From NCBI GenBank assembly GCA_036490795.1, contig DASXDG010000079.1, positions 1-9,979 on the forward strand: a DNA stretch of 9,979 bases. The letters run 5' to 3'. Shown here piece after piece: positions 6,203 to 9,979 of this stretch. Below the pieces are notes generated by a model that saw only the letters and a list, made by a program, of their open reading frames with translations, was not told the DNA's origin and ran no database searches. Each line of letters starts with the position of its first letter. Positions within the stretch are counted from its first letter, which is position 1. The translations under genes were made by a program, and so were the position numbers. The stretch comes from JAFARZ01 sp036490795. GTDB taxonomy: Bacteria; Actinomycetota; Actinomycetes; Streptosporangiales; Streptosporangiaceae.

Positions 6203-7558
6203 TTATGGATGATGCGCGGGGGAGAGCTGCCGGGGCAGCTGATACGCGTGTGGTGCGCACACCTGGTTACGCCCGTTCGACTTTGCGTGGTATAGCGCCG
6301 CGTCCGCGGCGGCGAGCATCTCGTTCAGATCCGCACCCGGCATGCTGCCCCGCGCGTTCCTGCCGGGGGAGCCGGGCGGCGCGCCGGCTGCCTGGGCTCT
6401 GGCGGCCGAGTCGCTGCCTGCCAGGTCGCTGTCCGCGGAGCCATAATCGGCCGGGGCGTAGGCGGGTACACCCGGCGCCAGCGTGCAGACGCCCAGCGAC
6501 ACGGTGATGCGCGCCTGGCCGACGGACAACTCGGCGGCCATGCCGCGCAGCCGCTCCGCGATCTGCGCGGCGGCGGCGGCGTCGGTGTGCGGAAACAGGA
6601 TCGTGAACTCCTCCCCGCCGAACCGCCCTGACACGTCGTACTCGCGCAGTTGCCTGCGGATCAGGTCCGCGAGCGCGATCAGCAGGCTGTCGCCGGTGAG
6701 GTGCCCGAACGTGTCGTTGACCTGCTTGAAGTGATCGATGTCCAGGATCGCGATGCTGACCGGCGTGCCGGTCCTGGTCGCCCGGATGATCTCCGCCCGG
6801 GCTTCCCGCTGCCAGGCGGCGGCGTTCAGCAGGCCGGTCTTCGCGTCCAGCCGGGCCGCGTCGGAGAGCTGCGCGTGCCGGACCGACCGGTAGAGCAGCG
6901 TCACCAGTGGCAGCGCGAGCAGCAGCAGTTCCCAGGCCCCGGTAGCCACGAGCATGACCGCCAGCACCGTCCCCGCGGTGAGTTCGGCAAGGTCGTTGTA
7001 CAACGCGTCGGGCGCGAACACCTTGACCGAGGGATCGGTCCCCTTGACCGCCACCGCGATGAGCGCGCTGGCGGCGGCGTTCTGGATGAGCGCGGCACAC
7101 GCGGCGAGGCCGCCCCAGACAAGCCAGTGCGTCCCGTGCGGAGCGAGGGCGTGGAAGGCGAGGGATACCGCGCCGTAGGCCAGGCCGTGGGTGGCGGCGG
7201 TGAACGCGCGCCGGTGCGGCGGCTTCACCTCACCGCGCCATTGCAGTAGCAGAGCCTTCGCGGCAGGCGCGAGCATGCTGAACACAGGGGGGAGCAGCAG
7301 CGCGATGGGGATAATCCAGACGCCGTGCACATCCCTGCTCGGCTCGGCGTTCTCGCCCTGATGTCTGGCCAGCTCGATGGCGATCGCGCCGAACAGCAGC
7401 AGCACGGTGAACCAGCCCAGGTCGCGGGCTGTGTAGCGGGTCAGCGCGGCGGTCGCCGTCAGCGCGAGGAGGTAGCACACGTCGACCGCGACCAGGTATC
7501 CGCTCAGCCAGGACGGCAGCCGGCACAGCTGCCAGGCGCGGATGCGGTCGCCAACCAC
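6203..7558 (-). CDS. Membrane-bound GGDEF diguanylate cyclase
   Basis: It makes the second messenger c-di-GMP from two GTP. Residues 1-225 hold about six hydrophobic segments (near 16-40, 48-64, 80-106, 120-140, 144-172, 192-224), a multi-pass sensor region without a cytoplasmic PAS or GAF domain. The GGDEF domain follows (about 233-435): substrate motif ILDIDHFKQVND (Asp273), GHLTGD, and active site GGEEF at 314-318. An RxxD product-inhibition site (R305-E-Y-D308) lies exactly 5 residues before GGEEF, so feedback control by c-di-GMP is expected. Between the SLGVC strand (354-358) and the AADAALYHAKSNGRN helix (417-431) there is a Gly/Ala/Ser/Pro-rich insert of about 45 residues not found in typical domains. 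The GTG start at 7558 has GGGGGG (minus strand, 7564-7569) 5 bases upstream. It is followed by the sigma-factor gene after 33 bases. Confidence 0.95.
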   Translation of the reverse strand: MVGDRIRAWQLCRLPSWLSGYLVAVDVCYLLALTATAALTRYTARDLGWFTVLLLFGAIAIELARHQGENAEPSRDVHGVWIIPIALLLPPVFSMLAPAAKALLLQWRGEVKPPHRRAFTAATHGLAYGAVSLAFHALAPHGTHWLVWGGLAACAALIQNAAASALIAVAVKGTDPSVKVFAPDALYNDLAELTAGTVLAVMLVATGAWELLLLALPLVTLLYRSVRHAQLSDAARLDAKTGLLNAAAWQREARAEIIRATRTGTPVSIAILDIDHFKQVNDTFGHLTGDSLLIALADLIRRQLREYDVSGRFGGEEFTILFPHTDAAAAAQIAERLRGMAAELSVGQARITVSLGVCTLAPGVPAYAPADYGSADSDLAGSDSAARAQAAGAPPGSPGRNARGSMPGADLNEMLAAADAALYHAKSNGRNQVCAPHAYQLPRQLSPAHHP

Positions 7559-7581
7559 CAGAACCCCCCACCGTGTTACAT

Positions 7582-7612
7582 ACAGTGGCCAATCACTACT
7601 CTCACTGTCACT
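7582..7612. promoter_or_regulatory. Repeated TCACT motifs and an inverted repeat before the cyclase gene
   Basis: ACAGTG (7582-7587) and CACTGT (7603-7608) form a 6-bp inverted repeat with a 15-base spacer. TCACT occurs at 7593, 7602 and 7608 in the same direction. The cluster lies 24-54 bases upstream of the cyclase start in an AT-rich intergenic stretch, a plausible operator for the cyclase promoter. No regulator is known. Confidence 0.3.
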
Positions 7613-7661
7613 ATTTTCTCTATTTTTTAGCTACAGACGCCTGACCAGCCACTGAGGCCGC

Positions 7662-7667
7662 TAGATT
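7662..7667 (+). promoter_or_regulatory. Candidate -10 box for a leaderless amidohydrolase transcript
   Basis: TAGATT fits TAnnnT and is followed by exactly 7 bases and then the GTG at 7675, with no ribosome binding site between. CTGACC at 7641-7646 is a possible -35 with a short 15-base spacer. The layout predicts transcription starting at or next to the start codon. Confidence 0.5.
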
Positions 7668-7674
7668 CGCTGGT

Positions 7675-8922
7675 GTGTCACGCTTGCTGCTGCGTAATGG
7701 CCGTTTCCTCGACGTGGAGTCCGGCACCTACTCCGAAGGCGACATGCTCGCCGCCGACGGCCGGATCGCGGAGACCGGTAACGGGCTGGCCGTACCCAAT
7801 CTGGCCGGGTCGAATCTGGCCGGGTCGAACGACACTGAGGTCCGCGACCTGCGCGGCGCTTTCGTGCTCCCCGGCCTCATCGACGCGCACGTCCACGTCA
7901 CGGCCTTCACCGCCGACCTGGCGTCGGTCACCACGACGTCCCCGTTCTACGTGGCCGCGCAGTCAGCGCGGATCATGGGCGAGATGCTGGACCGCGGCTT
8001 CACCACGGTCCGCGACGTGGCCGGCGCGGACTTCGGGCTCGCCGCCGCCCAGGCCGAGGGCCTCATCCGCGGACCAAGGCTGTATTTCGGCGGACGCGGG
8101 CTCAGCCAGACCGGCGGACACGGCGACGACCGGGGCGCGGGCGACGACGGCTGGGCCGACCCGCACGGCGCGTCCGCGTCCTGCCGGATCGCGGACGGCG
8201 TAGCAGGAGTGCGCCTGGCCGCGCGCGACGAACTGCGCAAGGGCAGCCATCACATCAAGGTGATGGCGTCGGGCGGCGTCGCGTCGCCCACCGACCGGGT
8301 GGACTCCGTCCAGTACTCGATGGAGGAACTGCGCGCCATCGTCGACGAGGCGTCGGCGTGCAACAGGTACGTGGCGGCGCACGCGTACACGGCGCGGGCG
8401 GTCAACCGTGCACTCGAGGCCGGCATCCGGTCGATCGAGCACGGCAACCTCATCGACGACGAGAGCGTGGCGCTGTTCCTGCGGCACGGCGCGTTCCTCG
8501 TCCCGACCCTGGTGACCTACTGGGCGCTGAAGCGCGAAGGCCGGGAGCACGGGCTTCCCGAAGCGAGCTGGCGGAAGGTAGACGATGTGCTGCACGCCGG
8601 CCTGGGCGCGCTTGAACTCGCCTACCGCGGCCGCGTCCCGCTGGTTTACGGCACGGACCTGCTCGGCGGTATGCACCGGCACCAGAACGAGGAGTTCCGT
8701 ATCCGGGCCGGGGTGCAGCCGCCGATCGAGGTCATCCGGGCGGCGACGAGCACCGCGGCCAAGCTGCTCCGCGCCGAGGGTGAACTTGGCACGCTCGCGC
8801 CCGGTGCGAGGGCGGACCTGGTCGTCCTTGACGCCGATCCGCTCGAGGACATCGGCGTGCTCGCCGATCCTGCCGCGCATATGCCGCTGGTCGTCCAGGA
8901 CGGTACCGTCGTCCGCACGTGA
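7675..8922 (+). CDS. Metal-dependent amidohydrolase (imidazolonepropionase/prolidase-like branch)
   Basis: The 415-aa protein is a typical amidohydrolase-superfamily TIM-barrel enzyme with flanking beta-sandwich parts. All metal ligands are visible: H72-V-H74 after the LPGLID strand, Lys195 in HHIKVMASGG (expected to be carboxylated and to bridge two metals), His236 in AAHAYT, His256 in IEHGN, and catalytic Asp328 in YGTDLLGG. The C-terminus has the usual LAPGARADLVVLDADPL segment. It should hydrolyse an amide or cyclic amide in the cytoplasm; relatives include imidazolonepropionase-like enzymes and Xaa-Pro dipeptidases, so the substrate cannot be fixed. The GTG at 7675 is read from a probable leaderless transcript. 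A 15-bp duplication repeats NLAGS at residues 42-51, in a loop of the N-terminal sandwich. It converges on a Rieske oxygenase gene, which may point to catabolism of the same class of compound (inference). Confidence 0.92.
   Translation: MSRLLLRNGRFLDVESGTYSEGDMLAADGRIAETGNGLAVPNLAGSNLAGSNDTEVRDLRGAFVLPGLIDAHVHVTAFTADLASVTTTSPFYVAAQSARIMGEMLDRGFTTVRDVAGADFGLAAAQAEGLIRGPRLYFGGRGLSQTGGHGDDRGAGDDGWADPHGASASCRIADGVAGVRLAARDELRKGSHHIKVMASGGVASPTDRVDSVQYSMEELRAIVDEASACNRYVAAHAYTARAVNRALEAGIRSIEHGNLIDDESVALFLRHGAFLVPTLVTYWALKREGREHGLPEASWRKVDDVLHAGLGALELAYRGRVPLVYGTDLLGGMHRHQNEEFRIRAGVQPPIEVIRAATSTAAKLLRAEGELGTLAPGARADLVVLDADPLEDIGVLADPAAHMPLVVQDGTVVRT
7798..7827. repeat. 15-bp perfect tandem duplication in the amidohydrolase gene
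   Basis: AATCTGGCCGGGTCG occurs twice head to tail without mismatch, giving NLAGSNLAGS in frame. It lies in a surface loop between the N-terminal sandwich strands and the barrel, where five extra residues should be tolerated. Confidence 0.95.
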
Positions 8923-8924
8923 GG

Positions 8925-8940
8925 AGTTCTTAAGTTCTCA
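8925..8940. repeat. 8-bp imperfect tandem repeat after the amidohydrolase stop
   Basis: AGTTCTTA and AGTTCTCA are adjacent (7 of 8 identical), starting two bases past the amidohydrolase TGA. No hairpin terminator is visible in the 44-base gap between the two convergent genes. Confidence 0.7.
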
Positions 8941-8942
8941 GG

Positions 8943-8980
8943 CCGTATCAATGCTTCACAGCCTTATCAATGCTTCATCG
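8943..8980. repeat. 19-bp tandem duplication spanning the Rieske gene stop codon
   Basis: Two adjacent copies (8943-8961 and 8962-8980) agree at 16 of 19 positions and share TATCAATGCTTCA. The second copy holds the last codons and TGA of the oxygenase (8967-8969). On that strand the TGA is followed at once by TAA, giving tandem stops. Confidence 0.85.
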
Positions 8981-9977
8981 CTTCAATGAGGATGCGGCGG
9001 AATTCGACCGAGATGCGGTCGGCACGGATGTGCAGTTCGGCCGCCGGGTCGAGCGGGAACTCCAGTCCGGTCAGGGCGCGCTGCTGCAGGTCCAGATCCT
9101 CGGCGAGGATGGCCATCTCGTAGTCGACGTTGTCCTTCACCACGGCGGGATCGGTCATATCCGGCGCGGTGAGCGTCATGTACGCACGGCAGCTGTCGGT
9201 GTCCTCCGGCTGCGTCGTGAAGGTGAGGAACTGCCAGGTGCCGGTGTCCAGGAACTCCAGCAGCAGCGTCGCATGCAGCGGGGCCTGGTAGCCGTAGGTC
9301 ATCCGCCGCCGTTGCACCGCGGGCAGCGTGCCCTCCTTCACCGCCGGGTCGTTCACGTTGGTGAACGTGTGCTCGCGGATCGCGGTGAAGGCCAGGCCAT
9401 CACGCTCGATCTCGGGCCGGGCGATCGGCTCCGGTCCTGAGCCGCCGATCGTCGCCGCGTGCACGAACGGGAAGTGCGCCTCATCGAGGAAGTTGTCGAT
9501 GAGGAGCGCCCCGTTCGCCGGAACGCGCACCACCGGCGTGACCACTGTGCGGATGTCGTTGCCGTCAGGCAGGGACGGGATCACGGGCCGGGGCGCGCGG
9601 GGCGTGCGGGGGGCGAGCCAGATGATCCCGTCCTGTTCGGCGATTCCGGCCGGGCGCCGCAGGGTGGCCCTAGCCGGGATGGACGCGTCCTCGTCCAGTG
9701 CGGGAATCAGCGTGCAAGCACCGTCGGCGCCGAAACGCCAGCCGTGATACGTGCACTGCAAGGCTCCGTCCACGATCTGACCCGCGGACAGCCTGGCCCG
9801 CCGGTGCGGGCACGCGTCGGGAAACGCCGAGACGGTGCCGTCAATCCGGACCAGCACCCAGCCCTGGCCGATCAGCCGGACGCCAACGGGCTTATCGGTG
9901 ACCTCCTCAGACAGCGCCACCGGATGCCAGTAATCCGGCAGGGCCGGATGGAGGTTGGTGAATTCGTCGGGATTCAT
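8967..9977 (-). CDS. Rieske [2Fe-2S] ring-hydroxylating-type oxygenase, alpha subunit
   Basis: The 336-aa protein is the oxygenase component of a Rieske non-haem iron system that would hydroxylate or O-demethylate an aromatic or similar substrate. The Rieske domain (about 16-120) has CPH at 56-58 and CTYHGW at 75-80, giving ligands Cys56, His58, Cys75, His78. The catalytic domain has the mononuclear iron motif N162-F-L-D165-E-A-H168-x4-H173, with Asp294 in LAEDLD the likely third ligand. Length and the CPHRRARLSAG motif fit the VanA/PaO-like group rather than the longer two-subunit dioxygenases; no small beta subunit is present. An electron-donating reductase is needed but none is in the window. 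The ATG at 9977 is 2 bases from the window edge, so the start cannot be confirmed, though the N-terminus looks complete. Confidence 0.93.
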   Translation of the reverse strand: MNPDEFTNLHPALPDYWHPVALSEEVTDKPVGVRLIGQGWVLVRIDGTVSAFPDACPHRRARLSAGQIVDGALQCTYHGWRFGADGACTLIPALDEDASIPARATLRRPAGIAEQDGIIWLAPRTPRAPRPVIPSLPDGNDIRTVVTPVVRVPANGALLIDNFLDEAHFPFVHAATIGGSGPEPIARPEIERDGLAFTAIREHTFTNVNDPAVKEGTLPAVQRRRMTYGYQAPLHATLLLEFLDTGTWQFLTFTTQPEDTDSCRAYMTLTAPDMTDPAVVKDNVDYEMAILAEDLDLQQRALTGLEFPLDPAAELHIRADRISVEFRRILIEAMKH

Positions 9978-9979
9978 GC

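Noticed and set aside
1..9979. tRNA, rRNA, CRISPR array, transposon or phage genes
   Set aside because: I scanned by eye for tRNA arms, spaced direct repeats, terminal inverted repeats and transposase or integrase motifs and saw none. Structured small RNAs could be missed without a covariance search.

Overview
The window looks like chromosomal DNA from a high-GC actinobacterium. Evidence: GC-rich third codon positions, frequent GTG and TTG starts, two likely leaderless GTG genes, an ECF sigma factor paired with a CU044_5270-type membrane protein, and a HipA-like kinase overlapping a DUF3037 gene. I see no tRNA, rRNA, CRISPR array, insertion sequence, integrase or phage gene. The taxon below phylum level cannot be read from the sequence.

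Layout. Positions 2-55 hold the probable last codons of a + strand gene, followed by a hairpin. Then come four minus-strand genes, listed in map order (each is transcribed towards position 1): a small beta-rich protein of unknown function (101-409), an uncharacterised 328-aa protein (526-1512), a HAD-family hydrolase (1624-2295) and an HtrA-type lipoprotein protease with a PDZ domain (2381-3454). Each has its own upstream gap of about 85 bases or more, so they are probably mostly separate units. Divergent from the protease, on +, is a tightly coupled pair: a compact HipA-like kinase (3561-4280) and a DUF3037 protein (4277-4699).

The pair meets, tail to tail and overlapping, a three-gene minus-strand cluster transcribed in the order membrane diguanylate cyclase (7558-6203), ECF sigma factor (6169-5558), CU044_5270-family single-pass membrane protein (5558-4665). 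This looks like a signalling unit: a c-di-GMP-making sensor, a sigma factor and its probable membrane partner. Divergent from the cyclase is a metal-dependent amidohydrolase (7675-8922), which converges on a Rieske non-haem iron oxygenase (8967-9977). The last two are probably catabolic enzymes with unknown substrates.

Most notable: the kinase/DUF3037 pair, whose function is unknown; the cyclase-sigma-membrane protein cluster, with an unusual low-complexity insert inside the GGDEF domain and an intact inhibitory RxxD site; a near-perfect 16-bp palindrome resembling a KstR-type operator upstream of the first small gene; and a recurring theme of short tandem duplications (9 bp x3, 15 bp x2 twice, 19 bp x2, 8 bp x2), most of which change the ends or loops of proteins in frame.
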